From NCBI RefSeq assembly GCF_020667835.1, contig NZ_JAFMPR010000008.1, positions 62,001 to 126,000 of the forward strand: a DNA stretch of 64,000 nt, written 5' to 3'. A program made the position numbers and the translations under genes. The DNA is from Roseibaca sp. Y0-43. GTDB taxonomy: Bacteria > Pseudomonadota > Alphaproteobacteria > Rhodobacterales > Rhodobacteraceae. The notes under the pieces were generated by a model, which was given only the letters and a program-made list of their open reading frames with translations, ran no database searches and had not been told where the DNA came from. Shown in pieces: positions 24,771-33,206 of this stretch (its first letter is position 1; every line of letters starts with the position of its first letter).

Positions 24771-26984
24771 TCAGCCTTTCCGGCGCGACTTTCGCGCCAG
24801 CTTGCTGGCCTTGCGCTTGGCTTTCGCGGCCTTGCGTTTTGGGCCGCCGCGCGCAGGGCCACCGCGGGCGACGGGCAGCGTTTCGCCCTCGACCTCCAGC
24901 AGTTCCAGCATCAGCCCGCCGGTGATCGGCTCGGCCTCTGCCAGTTTCACCAGCACGCGCTGGCCGATCTGGATCATGGCCCCAGTGCGCTCGCCGGTCA
25001 GGCTTTGCGCATCCGGGTCGTGGCGGAAATACTCGGCCCCGATGGTGCGAATGGGCACCAGCCCATCCGCGCCGGTGTCGTCCAGCTTCACGAACACGCC
25101 AAACCGCGCCACGCCCGAAATGCGGCCCGCGAATTCCGCGCCCATGCGTTCCGACAGATAGGACGCCAGATAGCGGTCATTCGTGTCGCGCTCTGCGGTC
25201 ATGGAGCGGCGCTCTGCCTCGGAAATCGCCTTGGCGGTTTCCTCCAGATGCTCCACATCCCAAGCCGACAGCCCGTCATCGCCCCAGCCATGCGCCGAAA
25301 TCAGCGCGCGATGCACGATCAGGTCGGCATAGCGCCGGATGGGTGAGGTGAAATGCGCGTATTCGCGCAGCGCCAGCCCGAAATGCCCGAAATTCTGCGG
25401 TGCGTAATAGGCCTGCGTCATGGACCGCAGCGTGGCCATGTTGATCATCTCGTCAAACTCGGTGCCCTCGGCCTGCGCCAAAAGGCGGTTCAGGTGGCGC
25501 GTGTGCAGCACTTGCCCCTTGGCCAGCACCAGCCCGGTTTCCTTGGCCACCTGCCGCAACCCCTCCAACTTGTCGGGGCTGGGTTCTTCGTGCACGCGGT
25601 AGAGCAGCGGGCGGCCCTTTTCGCGCAGCGTTTCCGCGGCGGCGACATTGGCCAGCACCATGCATTCCTCGACCAGCCTGTGCGCGTCGAGCCGTTCCTT
25701 GAAGGCGACCGATGTGACCCGCCCCTCATCCGATAGCACGATCTGGCGTTCCGGCAGGTCTATCTCCAGCGGTGCGCGACGCTCGCGGGCGCGGGTCAAC
25801 GCGCGGTAGCAAGCGAACAAATCGCCCAAGGGTCCGGCAAGCGGTTCCGTCTGCGCATCAAGCCGCCCATCATCCGCCGCCTGCGCCTGCTCATAGGTCA
25901 GGCTGGCGGCAGAGCGCATCATCGCGCGGTGGAACTGATGGCCGATCTTGTTGCCCTCTGCGTCGATCTGCATTTCCAACGCGATGCAGGGGCGGTCAAC
26001 ACCCTCATGCAGGGAACACAGATCACCCGACAATGTGTCGGGCAGCATGGGCACCACGCGGTCGGGGAAATAGGTGGAATTGCCACGCTTGCGCGCTTCG
26101 CGGTCCAACTCTGAGCCGGGGCGCACATAGGCGGCGACATCGGCAATCGCGACCCATAGCGTGAACCCGTCGCCGCGCCGTTCGGCAAAAAGCGCGTCGT
26201 CATGGTCGCGCGCATCCCACGGGTCTATGGTCATCAGAGCCATGTCGCGCAGGTCCAGCCGGTTGCCCAAGGGCATGGGCTGCGCGCTGTCGGCCTCTGC
26301 CACCACCGCGTCATCGAAGGCGTCCCGAATGCCGTGCTGGTGGATCGCGATCAACGACACTGCCTTGGGCGCGGTCGGGTCGCCCAAACGTTCGACCACA
26401 TGCGCGCGCGGCGGGCCAAAGCGGGCGCGGCCCATGGGTTCGGCCAGCACCAGTTCGCCATCCTGCGCGCCGTTCACATCATGGGGGCCAACCATCCAGT
26501 CGCGGTCAGACCCCTTGTCGATGGGCACCACGCGCCCACCTTCGGCCCCCTTGCGGAACAGGCCCAATATGCGCTGCGGGTTCGACCCCAGCTTGCGGAT
26601 GACCTTGGCCTGATACTCGTAATCGGGGCCGCGGATCGCCTCGCATTTGGCCAGAACGCGGTCGCCCGCGCCCAAATCCTTGGGGGCCAGCAGGATGACA
26701 CGCGGGGCGCCGCCCTGCCCGCGCCACTCGATCGGGCGCGCGAACAGGTCGCCATCTTCGTCCGGCCCCAGCACGTCCAGCACCGTCACCGGCGGCAAGG
26801 CACCGCCAGAGGCGCGGCGGCGCGGGGCGATGCCCTCCCCCTCCAACTCTCGCAGCATGGCTTTCAGGTCGATCTTGGCCGCACCCTTTATACCAAAGGC
26901 GCGCGCGATCTCGCGCATGGTGGCAGAGGGGTTCTCTGCCATCCAGTCGCGCAACTCGGACACAGAGGGAAGCTGCTTCACCAT
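24771..26984 (-). CDS. rnr: Ribonuclease R
   Basis: RNase R is a processive 3'-5' exoribonuclease that degrades structured RNA. The 737-residue protein has an N-terminal winged-helix region, cold-shock-like domains, and the RNB catalytic core with the metal-binding Asp cluster TIDPWDARDHDDALF near residues 252-266. An S1 domain follows near the C-terminus (RISGVARFGVFVKLDDTGADGLVP), then a Lys/Arg-rich tail. The Shine-Dalgarno region is weak and lies inside one arm of a long inverted repeat (26990-27070), which may restrict translation. Confidence 0.95.
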   Translation of the reverse strand: MVKQLPSVSELRDWMAENPSATMREIARAFGIKGAAKIDLKAMLRELEGEGIAPRRRASGGALPPVTVLDVLGPDEDGDLFARPIEWRGQGGAPRVILLAPKDLGAGDRVLAKCEAIRGPDYEYQAKVIRKLGSNPQRILGLFRKGAEGGRVVPIDKGSDRDWMVGPHDVNGAQDGELVLAEPMGRARFGPPRAHVVERLGDPTAPKAVSLIAIHQHGIRDAFDDAVVAEADSAQPMPLGNRLDLRDMALMTIDPWDARDHDDALFAERRGDGFTLWVAIADVAAYVRPGSELDREARKRGNSTYFPDRVVPMLPDTLSGDLCSLHEGVDRPCIALEMQIDAEGNKIGHQFHRAMMRSAASLTYEQAQAADDGRLDAQTEPLAGPLGDLFACYRALTRARERRAPLEIDLPERQIVLSDEGRVTSVAFKERLDAHRLVEECMVLANVAAAETLREKGRPLLYRVHEEPSPDKLEGLRQVAKETGLVLAKGQVLHTRHLNRLLAQAEGTEFDEMINMATLRSMTQAYYAPQNFGHFGLALREYAHFTSPIRRYADLIVHRALISAHGWGDDGLSAWDVEHLEETAKAISEAERRSMTAERDTNDRYLASYLSERMGAEFAGRISGVARFGVFVKLDDTGADGLVPIRTIGAEYFRHDPDAQSLTGERTGAMIQIGQRVLVKLAEAEPITGGLMLELLEVEGETLPVARGGPARGGPKRKAAKAKRKASKLARKSRRKG

Positions 26985-26989
26985 GGCGC

Positions 26990-27070
26990 GCCCCAGTCTG
27001 CCCAGAGCGCAAGGCAGGGGCGCAGCCCCTGCCGGGGGTGGGTGGGTGGGCGATCTGGGCAGACTGGGGC
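26990..27070 (-). promoter_or_regulatory. Nested inverted repeat in the rnr leader covering the ribosome-binding region
   Basis: The outer arms are a perfect 16-bp inverted repeat (GCCCCAGTCTGCCCAG at 26990-27005, CTGGGCAGACTGGGGC at 27055-27070). Inside is a second perfect hairpin, GGCAGGGGC / GCCCCTGCC with loop GCA (27013-27033). In the rnr transcript the 3' outer arm ends 5 bases before the AUG and contains the only Shine-Dalgarno-like purine run (TGGGG). The structure also lies 42 bp after the GNAT stop, so it could instead act as that gene's terminator. Confidence 0.65.
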
Positions 27071-27111
27071 GTATCTCATGCGCCGCGCTTTAGCATGGGG
27101 CGCAAGGCGCG

Positions 27112-27537
27112 TCACGCGCTGAACGCGCGCAGCATGTCGCGATGCGCGATGCCGGCTTCCATGTAAACCTCGCCCACGGGCACGAACCCAAGGCTTTCGT
27201 AAAACCCCAGCGCATGGACCTGAGAGCCCAACTTCGCGCGCCGCACCCCCGGCTGCGCTTGCGCCAGCTCCAGCGCCGCACGCATCAGCGCCTGCCCGAT
27301 GCCTTTCCCGCGATGGGTGCCCAGCACGCAAACCCGCCCGATCTTGGCGGTGTCCCCCATAAGCAGTATCCGCGCGCAGCCCACGGGCAGGCCGTCCAGC
27401 CGCGCCAGAACATGCAGGGCGCGCTCGTCCAGCCCGTCCACCTCGAGCGCCTCATCGACATTCTGTTCCTCGATGAAAACCACCCGCCGCAGGGCGTGAC
27501 AGGTGGCGATGTCCGTTGTCGGGGCAACCGTCAGCAT
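27112..27537 (-). CDS. GNAT family N-acetyltransferase
   Basis: The 141-residue protein has the acetyl-CoA-binding motif region [22 protein letters not shown] (motif A, about residues 68-89) and the C-terminal [15 protein letters not shown], typical of GNAT. An N-terminal VVFIEEQNV segment resembles ElaA-type acetyltransferases. The acceptor is unknown. Its ATG lies within the end of dapE (7 bp overlap), so it is part of the minus-strand YqaA-hypothetical-dapE-GNAT operon. Confidence 0.87.
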   Translation of the reverse strand: MLTVAPTTDIATCHALRRVVFIEEQNVDEALEVDGLDERALHVLARLDGLPVGCARILLMGDTAKIGRVCVLGTHRGKGIGQALMRAALELAQAQPGVRRAKLGSQVHALGFYESLGFVPVGEVYMEAGIAHRDMLRAFSA

Positions 27538-28688
27538 CCGGCGAAGTAATCCTGCAAGATACGTGAATAAACGCGCTTAAGTTGTTCGATATGCTCGATT
27601 TCCGCGTATTCGTCGACTTGGTGCATGGACTGCCCCACAAGCCCGAATTCCACCACCGGGCAGTGGTTTTTCATGAAACGTGCATCAGAGGTGCCGCCAG
27701 AGGTCGACAAGACCGGTGTCACCCCGCATTCCGCCTCGACCGCGCGCGCGACCATGTCCGACAGCGGGCCCGGCGGCGTCAGGAACGCCTCGCCCGACAC
27801 GCTGACCGACACCTCTAATGCCACGCCCGTGCCCGCGCAGACCTCTGCCGCCTCACGCTCCAGCCACTCGGTCAGCGACGCGCCCGTGTGCAGGTCGTTG
27901 AAGCGGATGTTCAGCCCCGCCCGCGCCGTGGCCGGGATCACATTGGTCGCCGCATTGCCCACATCGACCGTGGTCAGCGCCAAGGTCGAAGGGTCGAAAT
28001 GCTCGGTGCCGCGGTCCAATACGTGCCGCGCCAGCCGGTCCAGCAGATGCACCAGCACGGGAAGCGGGTTCGCCGCGCGATGCGGATAGGCGGCGTGCCC
28101 CTGCCGCCCGCGCGCGGTGATGGTCGCGTTCATCGACCCGCGCCGCCCGATCTTCATCATCTCGCCCATGCGCTCCGGGCAGGTGGGTTCGCCGACCAGA
28201 CAGACCGACATGGCCTCGCCTTGCGCGTCCATCCAGTCCAGCAGCGCGATGGTGCCGTCTTGCGCCGGGCCTTCCTCGTCGCCGGTGATGGCCAAGATGA
28301 TCGCGCCGTCGGTCGGTGAAGCCTGCACGAAGTCGATGGCGGCGGCGACAAAGGCCGCGACGCCCGATTTCATGTCGCAAGCGCCCCGGCCCCACAGCCG
28401 CCCCTCGGCAAGTTCGCCCCCAAACGGATCGCGCGTCCAGTCCGAGCGCAGGCCAATCGGCACCACGTCGGTATGCCCGTTGAACCCGAAGCTGCGTGCG
28501 TGGCCTTTTGCCCCCCAACGGGCGAACAGATTGGCTGTCTCGCCCCGGTCCACGCGGGTGCAGGCAAAGCCCGCATGGCCAAGCATTCTCTCCAGCAACA
28601 CCAGCGCGCCCCCCTCATCCGGGGTAACAGAGGGGCAGCGCACCAAGTCGGCTGTCAGTTGAACCGGGTCAATCATCTGCTGCGTCAT
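27531..28688 (-). CDS. dapE: Succinyl-diaminopimelate desuccinylase
   Basis: DapE hydrolyses N-succinyl-LL-diaminopimelate in the lysine/peptidoglycan pathway. The 385-residue M20 metallopeptidase-fold protein shows the metal ligands in [10 protein letters not shown] (His72, Asp74), [10 protein letters not shown] (Asp105) and the catalytic/ligand pair GDEEGPA (Glu138, Glu139). Length and motif spacing are typical. The start overlaps by 20 bp the end of the hypothetical gene upstream, and its stop overlaps GNAT. Confidence 0.95.
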   Translation of the reverse strand: MTQQMIDPVQLTADLVRCPSVTPDEGGALVLLERMLGHAGFACTRVDRGETANLFARWGAKGHARSFGFNGHTDVVPIGLRSDWTRDPFGGELAEGRLWGRGACDMKSGVAAFVAAAIDFVQASPTDGAIILAITGDEEGPAQDGTIALLDWMDAQGEAMSVCLVGEPTCPERMGEMMKIGRRGSMNATITARGRQGHAAYPHRAANPLPVLVHLLDRLARHVLDRGTEHFDPSTLALTTVDVGNAATNVIPATARAGLNIRFNDLHTGASLTEWLEREAAEVCAGTGVALEVSVSVSGEAFLTPPGPLSDMVARAVEAECGVTPVLSTSGGTSDARFMKNHCPVVEFGLVGQSMHQVDEYAEIEHIEQLKRVYSRILQDYFAGC

Positions 28689-29016
28689 CGGTAAACCATG
28701 TTTTCTGTGCCACGATCACGGCATTCTCGGCCAGTGCGCGCGCCATCAAGTCGCGCTCTTCCTGCGGGATTTCGTCGCCCGCCGCCAAGCGGTCGTCCAG
28801 CGTGCCGTAGCTTGTCACGTCCAGCGGTTTCAGATCGGCCTGTTTCAGCACCGACACCGCGTCGCGGACGGCACTCGCCTCGTCCGGCCCCGGCGCATAG
28901 AGCAGCAACCCCGCCCCCGTCGCGCCCTTCGGCAGATCGTCGGTCACGCCCAGTTCGACCAGCAGGGTGAAAACCTGTTCTGGCGCGGGGGGTTTGGGGC
29001 GGTCGGGTTTCGGCAT
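28669..29016 (-). CDS. Conserved hypothetical protein upstream of dapE
   Basis: The 115-residue acidic, soluble protein begins [24 protein letters not shown] and contains [24 protein letters not shown] followed by a Thr/Tyr-Gly-Thr segment. I do not recognise a named family, although the alternating pattern suggests an alpha/beta fold of the ferredoxin-like kind. Its last 20 bp overlap dapE, making translational coupling likely. The start is the ATG at 29016. Confidence 0.6.
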   Translation of the reverse strand: MPKPDRPKPPAPEQVFTLLVELGVTDDLPKGATGAGLLLYAPGPDEASAVRDAVSVLKQADLKPLDVTSYGTLDDRLAAGDEIPQEERDLMARALAENAVIVAQKTWFTDDAADD

Positions 29017-29074
29017 GTCCGGGCTCCGGTCGTTTTGTCCGTTCCTCGCAGGTCGGCGCGCGGCTGGCAAGGGC

Positions 29075-29500
29075 TTAGGACGCCGCCAGCACCGCCGCGA
29101 CCAGAACCGCGTAGCGCCCGAATTTGCCCAATGTCACCACCAGAAGGAAACGCCAGAAGGGTTCGCGCATCGTGCCCGCCGCCAGCGTCAGCGGATCGCC
29201 GATGATGGGGGCCCATGCGAAAAACAGGCTCCACCAGCCATAGCGGGCATACCAGCCTTCGGCGCGGGCGATCTGGTCGGGGCGAAAGGGAAAGCGCGGA
29301 TGGTCCTTGTAGCGCATCAGGAACCGCCCCAAGGCCCAGTTCACGCAAGACCCCAGCACATTGCCCGTGGTGGCAACGGTCAGCAGCAGCCAGACCGGGT
29401 GGCTGCCGGCCAGCACAAGTGCGCTCAGCACGATTTCCGACTGCGCGGGCAGAAGCGTGGCCGCCACAAGCGCGGCGAAAAAGAGGGCAAGCAGATCCAT
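29075..29500 (-). CDS. YqaA family (small VTT/DedA-like) membrane protein
   Basis: The 141-residue protein has about four hydrophobic segments and the YqaA/VTT signature around SEIVLSALVLAGSHPVWLLL, TGNVLGSCVNWALGR and FFAWAPIIGDPLTLAAG. Family members are implicated in membrane homeostasis or lipid scrambling; no specific role is known here. The start MDLLALFFAALVAATLLPAQ at 29500 fits the first helix. It is the first gene of the minus-strand run that ends in the GNAT gene. Confidence 0.85.
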   Translation of the reverse strand: MDLLALFFAALVAATLLPAQSEIVLSALVLAGSHPVWLLLTVATTGNVLGSCVNWALGRFLMRYKDHPRFPFRPDQIARAEGWYARYGWWSLFFAWAPIIGDPLTLAAGTMREPFWRFLLVVTLGKFGRYAVLVAAVLAAS

Positions 29501-29603
29501 GCGCCCCTCATGCCCCGACGGCAGGCCGCTGTCACGCGCCAAACATCTGGCCCTGCCCTTGGGCATTCGCTAAAAGGGCGCAACCGACAGGAAAGGCGGG
29601 ATC

Positions 29604-30695
29604 ATGGCGCATCGCATCGCAGATATTGCCCAAGCCCTTGGGGCCAAAGCCGAAGGCGCGTTGGACCTGATCGTGACCCACGCAGCCGAACCCGCGCAGG
29701 CCGGACCGGACGCGCTGGCACTGGCGATGGACCCGAAATACGCCGATGGGCTGGCCAAGGGGGCAGCGCGCGCGGCCATCCTGTGGCCCGGCGCCGATTG
29801 GCGCGCCATGGGGCTTCAGGCCGCGATCTTCGCGCCGCGCCCGCGCCTTGCCATGGCAGGCGTCAGCCGGTTGATGGACCAGGGCTATGACTTTGGCCAA
29901 GGCATTCACCCGCAGGCCTGCATCGACCCAAGCGCAGTCGTGGCAAAGGGCGCGCGCATCGGTCCCTTCACCTATATCGGCCCGCGCACGGTGATCGGCG
30001 CGCGCGCCTGCATCGGCCCGAGTGTGACCGTGGCCGAAGACGTGGTGATCGGCGAAGATGCCATCCTGCACACGGGCACGCGCATTGCCGCGCGGGTGCG
30101 CATCGGCGACCGCTTCATCGGTCAGCCCAATTGCGTGGTGGGCGGCTGCGGTTTCAGCTTTGTCACGCCAGAGCCGTCGGCGGCCGAAGACGTGCGCGCC
30201 TCGCTGTCGGGCGACCGGGAATTGCGCCAGCAGAAATGGATGCGCATCCAGTCGCTTGGGTCCGTCACCATCGGGGATGATGTGGAACTGGGCGCGAATT
30301 CCTCGATCGACCGGGGCACGGTGCGCGACACGGTCATTGGCTCGGGCACCAAGATCGATTCGGTCGTCCAGATCGGCCATAACGTGCAGATCGGCGAAGA
30401 CTGTATGCTCTGCGGCATGGCCGGTGTGGCCGGGTCTGCGCGTATCGGGAACCGCGTGCTGTTGGGCGGCAAGGTCGCGGTGAATGACAATATCTTCGTG
30501 GGCGATGACGTGATCGCGGGCGGGGCCGCGCGCATCTACACCAATGTGCCCGCCGGGCGCGCGATGCTGGGCGATCCGGCCACCAAGATCGAAACCCAGC
30601 TTGAAATTCGCAAGGCCCTGCGCCGCCTGCCGCGTCTGGCCGCGACCGTGGCAGAGTTGCAAAAGGCGGTTTTCGGCGGCAAAGCGCAGGATTGA
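29604..30695 (+). CDS. lpxD: UDP-3-O-acylglucosamine N-acyltransferase LpxD
   Basis: LpxD adds the second (N-linked) hydroxyacyl chain in lipid A synthesis. The 363-residue protein has an N-terminal uridine-binding domain and a left-handed beta-helix built of hexapeptide repeats (IGPFTYIGPRTVIGARACIG onwards). Catalytic His259 is in VVQIGHNVQIGED. A GGAAAGGCGGGA ribosome site precedes the start. It is isolated here, away from the usual bamA-fabZ-lpxA cluster, with unrelated neighbours. Confidence 0.94.
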   Translation: MAHRIADIAQALGAKAEGALDLIVTHAAEPAQAGPDALALAMDPKYADGLAKGAARAAILWPGADWRAMGLQAAIFAPRPRLAMAGVSRLMDQGYDFGQGIHPQACIDPSAVVAKGARIGPFTYIGPRTVIGARACIGPSVTVAEDVVIGEDAILHTGTRIAARVRIGDRFIGQPNCVVGGCGFSFVTPEPSAAEDVRASLSGDRELRQQKWMRIQSLGSVTIGDDVELGANSSIDRGTVRDTVIGSGTKIDSVVQIGHNVQIGEDCMLCGMAGVAGSARIGNRVLLGGKVAVNDNIFVGDDVIAGGAARIYTNVPAGRAMLGDPATKIETQLEIRKALRRLPRLAATVAELQKAVFGGKAQD

Positions 30696-30778
30696 CACCT
30701 TGCCCAAACCCGCGCGCGGGTTAGCTGTCGGCTGACATCTTGGCAGGCAGCAAAGGCAAAGCAATGGACGGAAGCGTC

Positions 30779-31270
30779 ATGACAGAGCAGGTTTTCACCC
30801 CGGATGCAGACCATCAGCGCGCGTTTCGCGATGCCTTGGGGCGGTTTGCCACCGGCGTCACGGTGGTGACGACCCAGACCGCGCAAGGCCCGGTCGGGAT
30901 TACCGCCAACAGCTTTGCCGCGCTGTCGCTAGAGCCCGCGCTGGTCATGTGGGCACCGGGGCGCTTTTCCCGCCGGTTCGAGATTTTCGAGCAAGCCCCG
31001 CATTTCGCCATCCATGTGATGGCCGAGGACCAGCTGGACATAGCCCGACATTTCGCGCGCGACGGGTTCGATTTCAGCCTGCCCGGCATAGAGGCGGGCT
31101 TGGGCGACACGCCGCTGCTGCCGGGCTGCCTTGCCCGGTTCGAATGCGCGCGCCACGCCGTCTATCCGGGCGGCGATCATGCGATTGTCGTGGGCGAAGT
31201 GCAGCGCGTGGCCACCCGCGAAGGCGCGGGCCTCAGCTTTTTCAGCGGGGCCTATGGGTCCATCGGCTGA
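30779..31270 (+). CDS. Flavin reductase family protein (FMN-binding split barrel)
   Basis: The 163-residue product matches the flavin reductase-like family, which supplies reduced flavin to two-component monooxygenases or acts as a FMN oxidoreductase. Visible motifs are RFATGVTVVTTQ (residues 14-25), ITANSFAALSLEPALVMW and the C-terminal FFSGAYGSI. I chose the ATG at 30779 because a GGAAG ribosome site precedes it; 30764 is an alternative. The partner oxygenase is not evident nearby. It overlaps the next gene by 17 bp. Confidence 0.87.
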   Translation: MTEQVFTPDADHQRAFRDALGRFATGVTVVTTQTAQGPVGITANSFAALSLEPALVMWAPGRFSRRFEIFEQAPHFAIHVMAEDQLDIARHFARDGFDFSLPGIEAGLGDTPLLPGCLARFECARHAVYPGGDHAIVVGEVQRVATREGAGLSFFSGAYGSIG

Positions 31271-31787
31271 GCCGCCACGGGAGGCCGGTCGCCCGCACCC
31301 GGAACTTGATGTCCATGTCTTGAGCGGCCCGCAAGACCCGCTCTTCCCTGCCTTGGCCGCGCTTTGCGTCACGCCAGAGCAGGAAGAGTTCAGCGGCAGT
31401 TTTGCCTATACTCTTCAGGATTGGGCTGAGGCCAACTCAGACGACGCGCTCTTGCTAGCCTTTCTATTGGACAGCACGCCGGTTGGGCTGGCGCTTGTGA
31501 AACGCGGGCAAGCCGCACCGGATTGGGTGCCCGCGCGCGCGGCCTCGCTGCACGGGTTGAAGATCGCGACCCGCTATCAGGGGCGCGGGCTCGGGCGGCT
31601 GGCGATGGCGGGGCTTATGACCGCACTTGGCACACACTGGCCAGAGACTGACAAACTTGTGCTGGCGGTTGACGCCGCCAATGACGCGGCGCTCGCACTC
31701 TATCGCGACTGCGGGATGCGGCAGATGGGGCCGCCACATGCAGGGCGGCTGGGGCCAGAGTATCGGATAGGGCTGACGCTGCGCTGA
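31254..31787 (+). CDS. GNAT family N-acetyltransferase
   Basis: The roughly 177-residue protein shows the GNAT acetyl-CoA-binding pattern LKIATRYQGRGLGRLAMAGLM and the C-terminal AVDAANDAALALYRDCGMRQMG. The N-terminal 25 residues (Pro/Arg-rich) are less certain. The ATG at 31254 lies inside the flavin reductase gene, and a start closer to residue 30 is possible. The acceptor is unknown. Twin hairpins follow the stop. Confidence 0.8.
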   Translation: MGPSAEPPREAGRPHPELDVHVLSGPQDPLFPALAALCVTPEQEEFSGSFAYTLQDWAEANSDDALLLAFLLDSTPVGLALVKRGQAAPDWVPARAASLHGLKIATRYQGRGLGRLAMAGLMTALGTHWPETDKLVLAVDAANDAALALYRDCGMRQMGPPHAGRLGPEYRIGLTLR

Positions 31788-31801
31788 AGGTTGTGCGCCG
31801 T

Positions 31802-31872
31802 GCCCCGGCCCCCGAGCCGGGGCCTTGCGGTCCACCAAGCCAACCCAGAGGCCCCGGCTCTGCGGCCGGGGC
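31802..31872. repeat. Twin GCCCCGGC-N6-GCCGGGGC hairpins
   Basis: Two hairpins with identical 8-bp arms lie at 31802-31823 (loop CCCCGA) and 31851-31872 (loop TCTGCG), 27 bp apart. They follow the GNAT stop at 31787 and precede the small membrane-protein gene. They may be a terminator pair or a small repeat unit. The arms also allow alternative pairing of the first left arm with the second right arm. Confidence 0.6.
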
Positions 31873-31960
31873 GCGGCGCGCGGGCGGTAACGGTTTGCCA
31901 AATCCTCGACATATTTGCGCGGTAGCCTTCCACAAAAGCCATTTTCAAACGAGGCATATC

Positions 31961-32431
31961 ATGTCGGAAGCTCAAACAGCGCAACCTTTTGGATGGGCCG
32001 CCTTCACCCTTGGGGCAATCGCCCTTGGCATGGGGCTGGTCGTCTTCTGGGCCGGACCCTTCGCACCGCAACAAGCTGCCGGCGTCACCTTGGGCGAGCT
32101 TGCCGCCGAGATCGCGAAATCCGCCGCGCGTGCGGCGGTCGGGCAAGACGCGCCGCCACCGGCCCCGATGGCCCGCGATCTGGACGATTACCTGAACTTG
32201 GCCACGGGCCTGATTGCCGGGCTGGCGATTATCCTTGGGCTGGCCTCGTTCATCCGGCACGAGGCGAAGCGCGCCGCACTCTCGGGCATTGCCCTGGGCG
32301 GGCTTGCGATCGGGTTCCAGATTTTGACATGGGGAATGATGCTGGTCGCGGGCGCGCTGGTGCTGGCGGGGCTAAGCTACGCCCTGCGCGATGCCTTCGG
32401 CGAGATGTTCGGCGGGCTTCTGGGCGGCTGA
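31961..32431 (+). CDS. Small membrane protein of unknown function
   Basis: The 156-residue protein has three probable membrane helices (about 12-32, 83-99 and 107-139) separated by a roughly 45-residue Ala-rich soluble loop with AAEIAKSAARAAVG and an acidic LDDYLN. A GAGGCATATC ribosome site precedes the ATG. I do not recognise the family. It stands alone, convergent with the TIGR02186 gene. Confidence 0.65.
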   Translation: MSEAQTAQPFGWAAFTLGAIALGMGLVVFWAGPFAPQQAAGVTLGELAAEIAKSAARAAVGQDAPPPAPMARDLDDYLNLATGLIAGLAIILGLASFIRHEAKRAALSGIALGGLAIGFQILTWGMMLVAGALVLAGLSYALRDAFGEMFGGLLGG

Positions 32432-32444
32432 GCGACCGCGCCCG

Positions 32445-33206
32445 CTAGCTGCGGATCAGCCGGAAAATGGCTGACGCGCCCCAGCCGAACACCGCCGCCA
32501 AGACTAGCGCCAGCAAGCCGTAAAGCGCGGGCTGGTCATAGGCCAGCGAATACAGCCAGCGTTCCAGCACCGCCTTGCGCACCTCGATGAAGGTTTCATA
32601 CTCGTCCACGACCGCCCCCTCGCGCATAAGGAAGATGCGCGCGGCATAGCTGCCCTCGACAATGTTCTTTGGCAGGGTAATGCGCGTCGTGAACAGCGTG
32701 TCGCGTTCCAGATCAACGGGCGTCGCCCCTTCCTGATACAGCCCCTCGTCCTTGCGGATGCGGATCAGCGCCTCTGTGAAGGCGGCGGGATCGGTCAGGT
32801 CGGTGTCGCTGCGGGCTTCGAAAATCGCGAGCCGGGTCGAGATGCGGTAATCCAGATCCGCCTCTGGCGAGAGGATCTCGGCCAAGGGCGCGGTGCTGGC
32901 CACGGCGTAGAAACTTGGGGCTGCGCGGACCTCTTGCGCCTCTGCGTTCACCCAGATGCCGAAGCGGCGCGCCTTGCGCCAGATCGTGGCTTCCTGCGGC
33001 GGGCCTTCGACGGTGACGATCACGTCCAGCGGGCCTTCGGGGATCACGCCGTCGCGGCGCACAGCCCCGAAGATCAGGATGTCGGAGCCCACGAAATTGA
33101 CCGTCAGCGCGACGCTGTTCTGGCTCAGACCCGCGACGACCTCTTCCTGCGCCTGCGCGGGCGCGGCTGTCAACACAAGCAGCAGCAGGGCGAAAAGCCG
33201 TCCCAT
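32445..33206 (-). CDS. TIGR02186 family membrane-anchored periplasmic protein
   Basis: The 253-residue protein has a signal peptide ending near AQAQ, a periplasmic beta-rich body, and a C-terminal membrane helix (about 224-246). It matches the alphaproteobacterial TIGR02186 family, which is almost always encoded beside a TauE/SafE exporter. The tauE stop overlaps its ATG by one base (TGATG); a GTG one codon earlier is an alternative start. It is presumed to assist the exporter. Its actual activity is unknown. Confidence 0.88.
   Translation of the reverse strand: MGRLFALLLLVLTAAPAQAQEEVVAGLSQNSVALTVNFVGSDILIFGAVRRDGVIPEGPLDVIVTVEGPPQEATIWRKARRFGIWVNAEAQEVRAAPSFYAVASTAPLAEILSPEADLDYRISTRLAIFEARSDTDLTDPAAFTEALIRIRKDEGLYQEGATPVDLERDTLFTTRITLPKNIVEGSYAARIFLMREGAVVDEYETFIEVRKAVLERWLYSLAYDQPALYGLLALVLAAVFGWGASAIFRLIRS

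Noticed and set aside
26990-27070. Insertion-sequence end or transposon remnant
   Set aside because: The 16-bp inverted arms enclose only about 50 bp, with no transposase fragment and no flanking target duplication. A structured leader or terminator is simpler.
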